DNA of 21,671 nt from Tritrichomonas foetus (taxonomy: Eukaryota > Parabasalia > Tritrichomonadida > Tritrichomonadidae): contig MLAK01001047.1 in the NCBI GenBank assembly GCA_001839685.1, positions 20,009 to 41,679 on the forward strand, written 5' to 3'. The notes beneath the pieces are model-generated. The model searched no databases. It was not told where the DNA came from and saw only the letters and a program-made list of their open reading frames with translations. Below are positions 1 to 11,072 of this stretch, in pieces; position 1 is the first letter of the stretch, and each line of letters starts with the position of its first letter. The translations under genes were made by a program, and so were the position numbers.

Positions 1-41
1 TTTCTTTCTTGTGTTTGATTATTTCTTTCTTGTGTTTGATT
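1..41. repeat. two-copy tandem repeat, period 21
   Basis: Bases 1-20 (TTTCTTTCTTGTGTTTGATT) recur exactly at 22-41, giving a period of 21. The repeat touches the window edge, so the array may continue to the left. It is pyrimidine-rich on this strand and I see no coding frame in it. It looks like a simple local duplication. Confidence 0.85.
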
Positions 42-459
42 CTTTTAGATATAATAATTATTTTGTATTATTGTGAAACCCATATGGTTTGAATAGAAGT
101 ATATAAAAAAATTGTAATTGAATGAAACGAAGAGTGATTCGGCATATCAATCGTTTCAGTGCTTTTTTGCCATGTGTTGATAATGTGTATTTGGTTGTTA
201 AATGGTAATCATTTATTACTAGATTATAATAGTCAATTTTTGTAATCTATTAAAAATATGACAATAACAATGCTTTGTTTTAAAACGATGGATTAATGAT
301 TAATAAATATCACACAAATTAATATTCAATGTAACAAATTGAGTTGAATATTTGGAATTATCGAGGAAACACTGCAATAAAATCCCCGGACAAATAGAAA
401 TACAAAAAATTGAATACTCCATATGTAAAATTGAGTAGTGATTTTGAGAGTTTTTGCCG
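42..459. other. AT-rich intergenic stretch, no gene seen
   Basis: This noncoding stretch precedes the E2 gene. It is strongly AT-rich (421-480 is 25% GC by direct count). It contains short runs such as ATTAATGATTAATA near 290-305, but no frame with protein-like content on either strand. The frame of the downstream E2 gene is open back to about 410 without an ATG before 491. Confidence 0.6.
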
Positions 460-481
460 AACGTTAAAATTATTTTTCAAA
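460..481 (+). promoter_or_regulatory. initiator-like promoter of the E2 gene
   Basis: The sequence AACGTTAAAATTATTTTTCA ends about 11 bases before the ATG at 491. The core TTATTTTTCAAAG closely matches TTATTTTTCGAAG in front of the kinase gene and TTATTTTGCACAA in front of the EF-hand gene. Trichomonads use an initiator of the type TCA(+1)Y(T/A) within about 20 bases of the ATG. The TCA at 477-479 is therefore the probable transcription start. This short-leader logic is why I start the gene at 491 and not further upstream. Confidence 0.5.
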
Positions 482-490
482 GATTCCAGA

Positions 491-1033
491 ATGCAAACTC
501 TGAGACCTGAAGTCGCTCGTAGGCTCATGAGTGAGATGAAGAAACTCCAAAAGGCTGAGCTTGGCGGTATCACCACACACTTCAACCCCGATAATTTAAC
601 CGATATTCACGCAACGTTAGAAGGACCAGAAAATACACCTTTTGAAGGCGGTACATTTGAAATAAAACTCGAAGTCGGCGACGAATTCCCACAAAAACCA
701 CCAAAAGGTTACTTCCTCACAAAAATATTCCATCCAAATGTGCATCCAGACACAGGGGCCATCTGTGTCAGCACGCTAAGCAGCGACTGGACCGAGAGCA
801 TGGGCCTGGACCACTTGCTGCTCACAATCAGGTGCCTGCTTATCGAGCCAAATCCAGAAAGCGCTTTGAACGAGGAAGCAGGACGGCTCCTCTTAGAAAA
901 CTATGACGATTACAACTCCAGGGCTAAACTAATGACGCAGGTTCATGCCATGAAGGCCAAGCCTGCTGCCGCTGGAGCACCAGCAAAGAAGGCCTCTGCA
1001 ACACAGGCAAAGAAAAGGCTTAAGCGCCTTTAA
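491..1033 (+). CDS. UBE2S: ubiquitin-conjugating enzyme E2, UBE2S-like
   Basis: The protein has 180 residues from the ATG at 491. The UBC fold spans roughly residues 5-152. The HPN motif is at 81-83 and the catalytic Cys is C92 in GAICVSTLSSDW. The stretches KGYFLTKIFHPNV (72-84) and ESALNEEAGRLLLENY (123-138) are near-identical to human UBE2S, a closer match than to general E2 enzymes. In animals UBE2S extends K11-linked ubiquitin chains on substrates of the anaphase-promoting complex. A Lys/Ala-rich tail (about 155-180) ends in KKRLKRL. In UBE2S the terminal LRRL docks onto the APC/C, and here it reads LKRL. The gene is tail to tail with the BEACH locus. The frame stays open upstream to about 410 but has no ATG there. 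The coding core is unusually GC-rich: 62% over 781-840. I am confident of the family and fairly confident of the subfamily. Confidence 0.9.
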   Translation: MQTLRPEVARRLMSEMKKLQKAELGGITTHFNPDNLTDIHATLEGPENTPFEGGTFEIKLEVGDEFPQKPPKGYFLTKIFHPNVHPDTGAICVSTLSSDWTESMGLDHLLLTIRCLLIEPNPESALNEEAGRLLLENYDDYNSRAKLMTQVHAMKAKPAAAGAPAKKASATQAKKRLKRL

Positions 1034-1317
1034 GTGAATAATCATGGACAGTCCAGTCGCTTTTTAAAATAAAACAATATTAATGCTTAGCTGGATAAAT
1101 TATTTGGTTTTCTTATGAGATAAACATGAATAATCTACAGATTAAGCAATGCTAAAATAAATTCTGTTTCTTTATCATTTAAAATGAAAAAGAATGTGAT
1201 TTCTTTTCAAGATGATTAAAGAGTAGGTTAAAGATATATTCTCAAAAATAAAAAAAATTGTCGACATTAATGAAAGGAATAAAATAGTATATTATAAATT
1301 ATTATAAACAAAAATAT
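1034..1317. other. tail-to-tail intergenic spacer
   Basis: This is the shared 3' region of the E2 gene (forward) and the BEACH locus (reverse). An AAATAAAA run at 1066-1073 follows the E2 stop and could serve 3' processing. I see no further gene or clear hairpin. Confidence 0.5.
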
Positions 1318-2471
1318 TTACAAATCCAAAACAAGAGAAAAAATCTGGCGTTCAGAATTAGCCAAAAATAGCAAATTTTCGCCTTTCTGGTAAGATATAG
1401 CGATAACTGGCGATGGGAACAATGTTGTGTGTACAGCATTGGCGTCAGGGGTTGCAAGAATAAAGAAACTTCCATCTTCAAATCCAACTGCAATGAAACT
1501 CATTCCAGAATGCAAATTAATTGGACAACAAGAGGTAACTCTTCTTGGATGATCATAAATTCCCAGTGTGTCAGAATCAAGAGCATTTATATGAATGGTT
1601 GATCTTATATCATTATGAGATCGATGTTCACAAAATGAGACAATATATCCTGCATCGAGAATCATTACTTTTACAGGAACTGAGCTTTCATCAGGCAAAT
1701 AAAATGATCGAATAAAAGTTCCTTCATAAAGCTCAGTTAGCACAATTCTTCGCGAAATATCACAAGAAACAACAAGCCTCAAATCTTCAGAAGCAGTTGC
1801 ATCAACTGCAGAAACAAGATGATGGTTAACTTTATATAAAGGATCATTAAAACTATTTGAAGATGGTGAGAAATCCCAGACAGTAAGTGATCCATCTTGA
1901 CTCAAAACAACTAACATCGATTTTCCAGCATTTGTTAGGCTGTTCAATGATGAAAATTGTTGCCTGAATGAGAAAATATGGAAAAGAGAAGTAGATTCAA
2001 TTGAAAATGTATGAAAAGCATCTCCTGATGGTGAGGTTACAACAATTAATTTCAATTTTGGAAAAACAGCAACACATTTTCCAACACCAAAAGGAATCTG
2101 TAATGAGGAATCTAGAATAATTTGTTTGGGCTTTAATTTCATTAAATATGCTTCATTTGTAACAACATAAAGTTGATTTGAAGCGACAGTCATATTCAGA
2201 ATATCAGAAGGAGCTTTAAAAGCTTGAGAAAATTCAAATTTATTTTCACATTGAGTTTTTGGAGCCCTGTTTGGATGGATGGAAGTGAATAATTGTCTTG
2301 GAATAATTCCAAAACTACCTGCATGCTTTTGTACTTCATAAAGAAGCTCATGATCACTTTTTACAGATTCAGAATTAACAATTGATGGATAACAATAAGA
2401 ATGGAATGTATTATCAGCATCAACTGCAGCTTGGCCATTTTGTTTACAGCCAAATATTAAATCTATCCAAT

Positions 2472-2474
2472 TTC
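2472..2474 (-). other. one-base frameshift in the BEACH domain
   Basis: On the reverse strand the frame reads ...YVGQHI then GAAATTGGATAG, hitting a stop. Shifting the frame by one base at the GAAA run gives NWIDLIFGCKQNG, the canonical end of a BEACH domain, and that frame stays open through the WD40 part to 1318. The simplest explanation is one lost A in a short A run. Confidence 0.85.
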
Positions 2475-2906
2475 GATATGTTGTCCAACATAATCACTTT
2501 CTAAAGCTTCTCGATGTTTAGCAATGAAAGAAGAAGATTTCTTTCCCCATTTTGGCAAAACAACATTTCCATCACCCTCAATCCCCAAATCAAAACCATC
2601 CATATTGACTAAAAATTCAGGTAATGAAAAGAATTCAGGAATAAGCTCTCGATAATCATTTGCTGTTGAAGTTACAGCATTCCAAGATCGTCCAACTGAA
2701 GTAAAAAGTCGATTAGGATGATCGAATTTACCATCTTGCATAGAAATATGCATTGTTGTAAATGGCTCCATTCGTATCATGTAAAGTAAAACATAATATG
2801 CTGTAGAATAATGGCATCTATATAAACAAACAGCTTGTTCATCAGGAACATCATCTAATTCTCCTTTTAGTTTATTTAATCTTTTTTGATTTAATGCACC
2901 AATTGG

Positions 2907-2909
2907 CTA
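2907..2909 (-). other. in-frame TAG within the BEACH domain
   Basis: The reverse-strand frame reads ETFRDLS-TAG-PIGALNQKR. Other BEACH proteins have a continuous stretch here, usually with Lys between DLS and PIGAL/PMGAL. Frame and homology continue immediately after the stop, so this is a single-codon interruption and not a gene end. An AAG or AAA to TAG change would produce it. Confidence 0.9.
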
Positions 2910-5900
2910 AGACAAGTCACGAAACGTTTCAGGTTTGTTTAAATCAAGTTTTTCACTTTCATAGTCAGCTAAAATCCATGGGAAAACCGGATATTGGGAC
3001 AAATCATGAAATGAACGACCAGCAAATAAGTTTACAGTCATTAAATAATCATAAGTTGACATTTCTTTATTTAACCATTTTTCTGTAAAATGTTGTTCTG
3101 CGAAACAACGATTAGATGATGTTTTTTGAAGCGTTATTAAATTTGGCAATCTAAAATCAGATAAAATTTTAATTATTTGATTTCGATCAGATAATGAAAA
3201 GTAGAAAAAGTATGATCGCCCATCTTTACAAAAGAATTCTAACCCACGATCAATATGTAAATAAGAGCGATGTAAAACCCAAACCAATTCATTGAGTTTA
3301 AATTCAACGGTTTTTGAGGAATTTCCTTCAATACTGAATAAATATTCATCTTTAACTTGAACACCATCAAAACAAATCTCATTCTTATTTAAAGAAAAGC
3401 TTCCATCATAAACAGCTGCAATTGTTATCATTGTTGCGGAAAATTGATATTGAAGTCTTGATTGAGAAAGTTGATCTTCAACATCTTCAAGTGAAAAATC
3501 AGTTGAAACTTGATCATCCATTTGCATTTCAATCCATCTTTGATACTCTAATTTAGCTTGTTCATTTTTTGCTTGGTCTCTTCTTAAAGAAGCACCTCGA
3601 TGAACATCAAAATGCCAATTTGGTCTGACAAAAAGATGTCTGAAATGAGCATCAGTTCTTGGTGAAAGTTTCCAATGGCTATGAATTTCATTATCACACC
3701 AAGGACCTCCATTGACTGTCAATTCACGAGTAATTCTTCTAAAAACTTTTGCTGCTAAGCTTTTATTTCGTCTTTGCTTACGTTTCAAGGAAGAAATGTT
3801 ATCATCCATTTCAGAAGTGTATGAATTATTAATATATGGCTGATTATATTTGTTTACAGTTTCTTGGAATTGTGAAAAATAATTTGAATACCGAGTTTTA
3901 TAAAGATCAGTGACAGATTGTGAGAAACTTTGGATATTTTCAAGCCATAATGCAATATCCGGTCCATATTCTTGCAAAATATTGCGACAAAAATTGAAAT
4001 CATCAAAATCAACAGATAATCCATTAACCATAGACGAGTTACTTTTATAAAATCTATTCAAAATAGTTGTGATTTCACTTTTATCTAATTTCTTGGCAGA
4101 TTTAATATTATTATCTTGATCGATGGAGTCCACTGTTGATTTTTCTGATACTGGTTCGTTTTCTGATAAATTATCTTTGTTTGAAGCCCTCAAAGAAATA
4201 TTCACAAAAGCAGTTGTTAGAATTTTGAGAGAGACTGAATCTATAATTTTCTGGTTGAAATATTGTTTTATGTGACCTAACATTTCACGAATTGAAGATG
4301 GATCAATTTGAACAACTGTTGAAACAAAAAATGAAAAAATTTCTGATAATTTAGTTTTTTGAATCTTCGAAAATGGGGCTGTTGCCATACTTCGATCGGT
4401 ATACCTCGCCATGAAAGAAATAATTGACATTGCCAGCTTCTTGTCCAACCATTTTCCATCTTCAGTAATTCTCATTGAGAACACAAAGTGTTGTTGAATA
4501 AAATTTGAGTTGATCTTCATATATTCATCAAGTGAAATACATGAGTCAATTTCGCTCAACAAGTCATCATGTATTTTTTGATTATGTTCAGAATAAAGTT
4601 GAACATTAGATGAAAATGATTCCTTAGAATGAATATAATATACAAATCTAAAAACTTCAAAAACGATATTATTAAAAGCCGCAACTGAGCAAGTTTTGAT
4701 TGATGAAATACATTCACGCATAATGATATTAATGAATGGCATAGTATTCCATCTTTTTGAATAGCATAGCCATTCAAAGAAAAATATAGGTTCGTCAATT
4801 TTATCATTTTGTGCCATATATTCTATCAATGGACCAAAAGTTTTAGCATCATATTTTCTTTTAGAAAAGTTATATTTATTTTTCGCACTTTGCATTGTAA
4901 AATACAACAACCAGAAATACCAAACAGAACAATCAGTGACACTTTTTGCAGCCGCTTGTGAAGAAACAACACAAGACTTTAGGGAAATTTGAAAGAGTTG
5001 AAGTTTATCAGCTTCAAAATAATGAGAACAACTACATGCAATTGGAATAACAAAGCGCAAATCTTTAGATGCAGTTAGTTCGTCATGAAATGCCAAAGAT
5101 TGAATGGTTCTCCATGTGTCATCAGTTACCCCTTCATGTGAAATTTGATGAACCACTTTCAAAATGATTGCATCAAAATGATCAGGAAGCAAATTAACTG
5201 AATGAAAAACTAAAAATATGATTCGTAAAGAAAGAATACGAACTTTTTCAATTGGTTCATGAAGTAATTGTAAAAATGGAGTAAACATATTATGGCGTCT
5301 AAAAACAGAGCAACAATCATTAATATTGCTTTTACAAAGATCATAAAAGGTTTGGAGTGCTTCTAATTGGAAAGGTACATTATTTTTTAAAAATAAAAAT
5401 GAAAACAAAGTATCTTGCTCATAGTTCGAAAAAGAAATTTCTGCCATTGATTTTAAAAGTTCCCATAATGGCTTTCTTAAAGCTTCTACTGGTTGCTCAG
5501 CGATAACTGCACAAAGTTCACCAATTACTACGTGTTCACGAAAATTATAACTTTTCTTTAAATCAGTAAAAATCGTTGTATACAAGTAAATTTGTATATC
5601 TTCCGATAATTGTTTCCAAATATTAAAATTGAGCCAAATATCATCAATCATAATCGATCGAAATTCTGCCTGTAAGATTGTACACATTGAAAATAATGAA
5701 CATAGAACAGTTCGAGTGAAGAATTGAGGATGTATCTTCATTAATGAATGTGCAATTGCTTTAAAACCATCAGATCGAACAAAGTCAGCTTCAAGAGATT
5801 TTGATCGTTGGAAAAATGATTGAATCATTGATATTAATTGAATCAAAAATGATGAATTATCTTTTCTTTCTTCATTCATAAACATTTTTAGGCTAACTTG

Positions 5901-8900
5901 ATCAAATAAAGGTAGAAAAAGTTTAACACCACCCGAGTAATTAGTAATATCAACAAAACTAGTTGAGAATGGAAATGCGACACCTCGAAAAGTAATTGAT
6001 TGAATGTCACTTCTCTTGGCAATATTGAAACAAGTTGAGCCATCAGTCATTCTTGCATTTATACCTAAAAATAATCTTGAGTCAAAATCATCATTAAACA
6101 ATGGTGCAGGCAAACGCGGATCAAGTTTTAATTCAGATGGAGAAAATCCAAAAACAAAACTTAATGGCAAACTTAATAAAAGTGATGCGGTATCATTTGA
6201 TATTGTGCCAGTGAAGAAATAAAATGCAGAAATATTTGCAACAAGTGGTGCTTCACTGGCAGCACGAGGAGGAACATTTCCAATCGCTGAAGTAACAATT
6301 CCCTGTTTCAAATCAAATTTATGCTTTAATGATATCGTGAAAACACGTCCATGCAAATAATAGTTATTTCCATTTTTATGATTGGCATTATTTATGTTGA
6401 CACTATTATAATTACAAGAAACATATAATGTGAAATCACTAGAAAATATCAAATCATACCAAGTATTAGATAAAATATCTAATTTTTCAATAATTTCAGT
6501 CCAACTTTTTGAAGAATTCGATGCAGATACAAAAGAAAGTTTTAGTTTTGATTTTTCAAAGGAAATCGAAAAGCTATCACCATTGGCAAATTTTAAATAA
6601 AGAAGAGCAGGTGAAGCATTTGTTTTTCCAATATTTGTTCCAAAACTATCGAGTTCAAAGCGGCACATAAATGACCAGCCTTTGTAAAGTAATGATGATG
6701 GGATCTCTGGTAAGAAAAAGCCAGTATGACGCCCATCTAAATAAAAGAAAGCACATGGCGAACTTTTAGCACTATTTTCTATATAGGTTGAGAATAAAGA
6801 TAGTAATTGCCCAGTCCACCACACTCTCATTCCATCCTTTAGGCGCATTGCTTGAATACATCGAAATAAAGTTGGAACACTAAAAACATATTGTGAAACA
6901 ATCGAAAACAAATGTAAGCTTTCTGCAATTGAATCATTAATAAATAAATTGGTTTCCATTTGTGTTGGAAAGATTTGTAAGTAATCAATTATTATGTCTG
7001 GTAAATGTGCTTGAAATACTCGAAGTTTATTTGATACTGAATCATTACAAACTAACGCTATAAATTGAATAAGTTTGGAATGATAAGGCAAATGAGTTGT
7101 TGAATTGAATAAAAATGGCAATGCATGATAATTTCGAATTTGAGCAATTGTTGGTAAATTGGAAATTGATATTGAATTTTCAAAAACAAGTGTAAGCAAC
7201 CTATCAACGAGAGAAGCTCCAAATTTGATCATCTTTAAAGCTTGTGTAATATTTTCATAATATGAATCAGAGGAGGATGCCAAAGATTCAGCAAAAGTTG
7301 TGTTTTCTCTGGATAAAATAATAAAAATATCGAAAACATATTCTATTATTTTCATGTAAGGTGTATCTGTTTCAGATATGATAATATCTTCATCTGTTAT
7401 TTCATCATTATTATAAATAACGAAATGACTGGGATTGGCACGAACTACAGCGAGAGGGAGCCGTGAAAGAAGAAGTAAAACTTGCTGGGATTTTAAATAA
7501 GAAAAAATTGTATTTCGATTAATAGCAAAAGCATCTTTCATAGTTTCCATAATAACAAGCATAAGTTTAATCCATCGTATATCCCCTGCATTTCCTATTG
7601 CACTTTTAATAAGTTCAGAAATATTCCTAAAAATGATTTTAAATTGATTTATGTTTGAATTGGCATTTATAGAATCTGCATTCAGCATTACACATCTTTT
7701 TAAAAGGTCAGCAGCAAAATATGAAACAGGAGCTTCAAATAAAAAATGAACTAAAAAATGAACGAATTGTTGATTTCCAAAGAAGAAAATTTTTCCACCC
7801 TCTGATTGTAAAAAATCATCAAAAATTCTGAAAAGTAAAAATCTGCTTTTTTCGATTTTCGGTAAATATTTATCATAATCATGATTATCTTTTAAACAGA
7901 TATGAAGTATTTGATTATCAAACATGTGCTTCATAAGCATTTCAAAAATTCCAGTATGATTAGCAGTTTGAATGAAAAAATCGACATTTACATGAATAAA
8001 ATCTAGAATAAGTGGAATAATTTCATCGAAAATTTGAGGAGATGAATCAATAAATCTTGCATATAAAGTACTAAGTATTTGAAACGTAACTCTTTCTTTA
8101 TCAAAATCATGCTTGGGATTCTTCATTGAAGAAACTCGAAAACAAGAACTTAAAAAATAAATCAACAATTTCCTTATTTGAAAAATAAACTCAAAATATT
8201 CATTTTTTTCATTTTCTTCTGTTTTGAGATCTTTTTCTGTTTTATTTAAAATTCTGATCTCATTTTCATTAATTTCTTCGTTTTGTTTGACATTTTGTTC
8301 TTCTATAGGCTCTTCTTTTGTATTCCATTTATGAATTAAAGGTGAAAAAATTATTGGTTGAACCAGGGATGAAAAGCCATCAGGAATTTCAACAAAAACT
8401 GCACAAATTCTATCCGCTTTACATTGATTAAATATACAAATCAAAAAGAAAAGATACGAAAGTGCTAAATTATGATCAATTAAGTCGTAATTTAAATCAG
8501 AGTTGTTATTAATTGTATATTTAAATAAATCATTTAGTATTTCGAGTGAAATTGAAACGAACTTTTTTAAATAATTAATTTCAGGCTCTGATAGAGATTG
8601 CAACAGATTTAAAATTGTTCCAATAAGTTTATATATTTGATGATTAGAAATAATGCAATCAGGTATTTTAAAATCAGTTAGAAATTTAAATTCATGAATA
8701 GATGAAGTTTCTTCATTCAATTGAGATACAGTTTTGACAGGATTCGAAAAGGTTGGTGTATCAATAAAAGTATAATCTGGAAGCACTGGAATTTTCATAC
8801 AACTTGTTAATTCAGAAGGAATCAAATAAGCATGCATATCATGATAATTTGAATGAAAAGATAATTTATTCAATTGATAACAATCAAAACACCATAAAAT

Positions 8901-9909
8901 GAAATAAGAAATATCATAGCCAAGTGTATGTTGTGTTTGATTAAAAATATGACCAATTCCAATTTTACATAAATGAGTATAAGTTGATAAAATAGAGATT
9001 CCAAGATTAAAAACAGCATCATTCATTGTTTTTGGTATTTTAACTGTATGAAGCATACTTAAAACATGAGCAGCACCACAAATTAAAGGTTCAACGAACG
9101 TTTCTGGATCATAATGAAAAAAATCAATATCAATACGAGGAACTAATGCTAATGCTTGAATTAAAAATTGTAATTCTAAAGGCGATAAGTCGTCAGTACC
9201 AAATATACTACAATGTGAATTGAAGTATTCAAAAATTAATTCAATTGGAAGAGAATAGCGATTATTTATTATTTCTACAGGGGTTAGTAAAGCATGACAA
9301 GAAGCAAAAATTTCATCAGCTAATTGTTTCAGTATATTATTTGAAAGATATTTGTCAGTTGTAAAAAGTAATTTTCGAATATGTTTGAAAAAATCCGATA
9401 AGCATAAAATGATATCATTTAAATCTGCTTGTGAAAACAAGAAAATCAAAGGAATTAAAAAATGTGCATGGATGAATAAAGCATCAGATTGATTTGGATT
9501 ATTGAAAAAGTTATTTGCTCGAGCATTAAACTGATAATTATAATGAACGAAAAATCTCATTAAATATGGATAAATAAATTTCCATACTTTTGGAGCACCA
9601 GAAAGTTCTGTTTCATGTTCAAGAATTTTGAGAGCAAAATCCCAGAAAATTGGGTCAATTGGTTTATCAAGTTCGAATAAAGTTTCCAAAAACTTTTTTT
9701 GATCCGTTTCATCTTCTTCATTTAGTGTGTAAATACTTTCAGTTGTAAAAGATCGCACTGGAAGCTCGTTTAAAATGTTTCCGAATACTGAATGCAAAAG
9801 TTGAATCTCTTCTGGATGTGGTAATTCTGAAGTAAAGATATCAATCCATTTAAGCAAAATTGGCTGATCAAAAGATCGTCTCTTCCCGGAAAAAAGTCGC
9901 GAAAAAAAA

Positions 9910-9923
9910 GAAATTTGAAAAAA
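9910..9923 (-). promoter_or_regulatory. initiator-like motif at the BEACH gene 5' end
   Basis: The reverse strand reads TTTTTTCAAATTTC. It resembles the TTTTTCAAAG initiator of the E2 gene and sits exactly where the conserved-looking N-terminus ISFFSRLFSGKR begins. No ATG lies between the motif and that sequence. This suggests that a start codon was lost here, or that the true start is missing from the assembly. Confidence 0.35.
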
Positions 9924-10421
9924 TGATATTCTACGATAGTGACCGTTTAAACTCTCATTTTTTTCAAAATACTCATCGAAAAAATGTTCTGAAATTTTTA
10001 GGAATATATCCTCTCATCAATAATCTGTTTCTTCTGAAAAATTGAATTGGTTACCAATTTTTCAGAAATGATTTTTTTATTCAAAAACAAAATCATACCA
10101 AAACAAAACAAAAAAAATAGATAAATTTAGAGTTGACTCATCAATCTGTTTTGAAAAGCATTTATGTTCCAATATCATAAAATAAGAATCAAACTTTCAT
10201 TTCTCAGAAATCAAATTCATCGTTGTTCTTTTGAATATCTGATTTTCATGAATAAAAATGCATAATAACTATTTTTGTCTTTATTGTCTTCATTATAAGT
10301 CATTTAAGTCAGTTCAAAAATGGAAAATTTATTTATATAAAAAATTAAAATCATAAAAATCATGATATAAAAATGTGAACAGACATTAATTCATACGTTA
10401 ATAAGTTTTTATTCAACTCAT
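9924..10421. other. intergenic stretch between the BEACH and EF-hand genes
   Basis: This AT-rich spacer lies between two reverse-strand genes. On the reverse strand the BEACH frame stays open from 9857 back to a TGA at 10016-10014, but without an ATG. A forward frame at 9860-10045 starts at TTG, is lysine-rich and looks fortuitous. I see no RNA gene. Confidence 0.5.
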
Positions 10422-11072
10422 TTAAATGCTTGGTGGATTCAAAATATTAAGAAATTCATCATAGCTAATTTGACCGTCTCCATCAAGATCAAATTCTTTA
10501 ATCATAGCCAAAAGATCAGCATCCTTCATAACTAGGAGTTGATTCACAAAACGGGCGGTTTCTTCTTCATCTTTTCGAATTTGGATTTCTTCTGGTGTAA
10601 GTGCTCCGATTTCCTCTGGGGTCATATCCTTGAGCTTCTTCCTCTTTCTGAGTTGAAGTTCTTCTGTCATATTCTTTTGGATGTCGAGAATTGCGTATTT
10701 CAGATTTTTGAGTGTGATCTTTCCAGTACTGTCGTGATCGAGCAGCGAGAAAGTTTTGCGTGCTTCGAAAAGTGGATCGCGTTCCCTAATTTTTTCTGTG
10801 ATTACTCTTTCAAATTGATCGCGATTTAATCCAACATTTCCCTGTGGATCATAATCGTCGAAAAGGTCCATAATTTCTTTCTTTGTCATTTGTATTCCCA
10901 TTGCTGTCAAAGCGACGCGGAACTCGTGGCGATCGATAGAGTTGCTTTTATCTGTGTCGAAAATATCAAAAGCTTCTCTAATTTCACGTTGTTGGTCTCG
11001 AGTGAGTTGGCGATTAGATTGCTTGGGTGTGCGTGGAGTCCTGGGTGATTTTGTTGGTGTAACTCTTGACAT
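10422..11072 (-). CDS. centrin/calmodulin-like EF-hand protein with an inserted linker
   Basis: The protein has 216 residues from the ATG at 11072; three more codons upstream begin with TTG and are not needed. A basic Ser/Thr-Pro N-terminus (TPTKSPRTPRTPK, 5-17) precedes four EF-hands, as in centrins. EF1 (D39, D41, S43, S45, D47, E50) and EF4 (D195, D197, D199, E206) have complete calcium ligands. EF2 (loop from D73) and EF3 (loop from D112) lack the acidic residue at position 12 (R84, N123) and probably bind calcium poorly. About 45 extra charged residues (roughly 137-182, with paired TPEEI motifs) separate EF3 from EF4, where centrin has only a short helix. Centrins act at basal bodies and contractile fibres, and here the role is inferred. 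The stop codon TAA overlaps TAAA. A caltractin-like or divergent calmodulin-like name would also fit. Confidence 0.85.
   Translation of the reverse strand: MSRVTPTKSPRTPRTPKQSNRQLTRDQQREIREAFDIFDTDKSNSIDRHEFRVALTAMGIQMTKKEIMDLFDDYDPQGNVGLNRDQFERVITEKIRERDPLFEARKTFSLLDHDSTGKITLKNLKYAILDIQKNMTEELQLRKRKKLKDMTPEEIGALTPEEIQIRKDEEETARFVNQLLVMKDADLLAMIKEFDLDGDGQISYDEFLNILNPPSI

Larger units (their letters stand above)
1318..9914 (-). pseudogene. BEACH-domain protein (LYST/neurobeachin/Lvs type), apparently disrupted
   Basis: This locus encodes about 2,865 codons in one reading direction. Residue numbers here count from the TTG at 9857. Helical, armadillo-like sequence fills the first ~1,000 residues, with a Glu/Lys/Asn-rich linker near 515-550. 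A concanavalin A-like lectin segment follows (about 1035-1225, YLDGRHTGFF...YKGWSFMCRFEL). Then come a PH-BEACH module (about 2042-2230, LTVNGGPW...HWKLSPRTDAHFRHLFVRPN), the BEACH domain (QYPVFPWILADY; RMEPFTTMHISMQDGKFDHP; ELIPEFFSLPEFL; NWIDLIFGCKQNG) and a WD40-like C-terminus. BEACH proteins act in vesicle and lysosome-related trafficking. Three things break the gene. The first in-frame ATG is at 9560, although conserved-looking sequence begins at ISFFSRLFSGKR (9914). An in-frame TAG lies at 2909-2907. A one-base shift lies at 2472-2474. The rest is intact, so it is either a young pseudogene or an assembly with errors. The stop codon TAA overlaps TAAA. Confidence 0.85.

Noticed and set aside
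2907..2909. TAG as a reassigned sense codon, as in some oxymonads
   Set aside because: Only one in-frame TAG occurs in several thousand codons across all genes of the window. Reassignment would produce many. A lesion or sequencing error is simpler.
2463..2909. An intron explaining the break in the BEACH gene
   Set aside because: Protein homology is continuous across both breaks, with no spare sequence, and there are no trichomonad splice motifs (GTAYGT, ACTAACACACAG).
9860..10045. Forward 61-residue frame starting near the BEACH 5' end
   Set aside because: It starts at TTG, is a Lys-rich translation of A runs and lies antisense to the open BEACH frame. It has no initiator motif.
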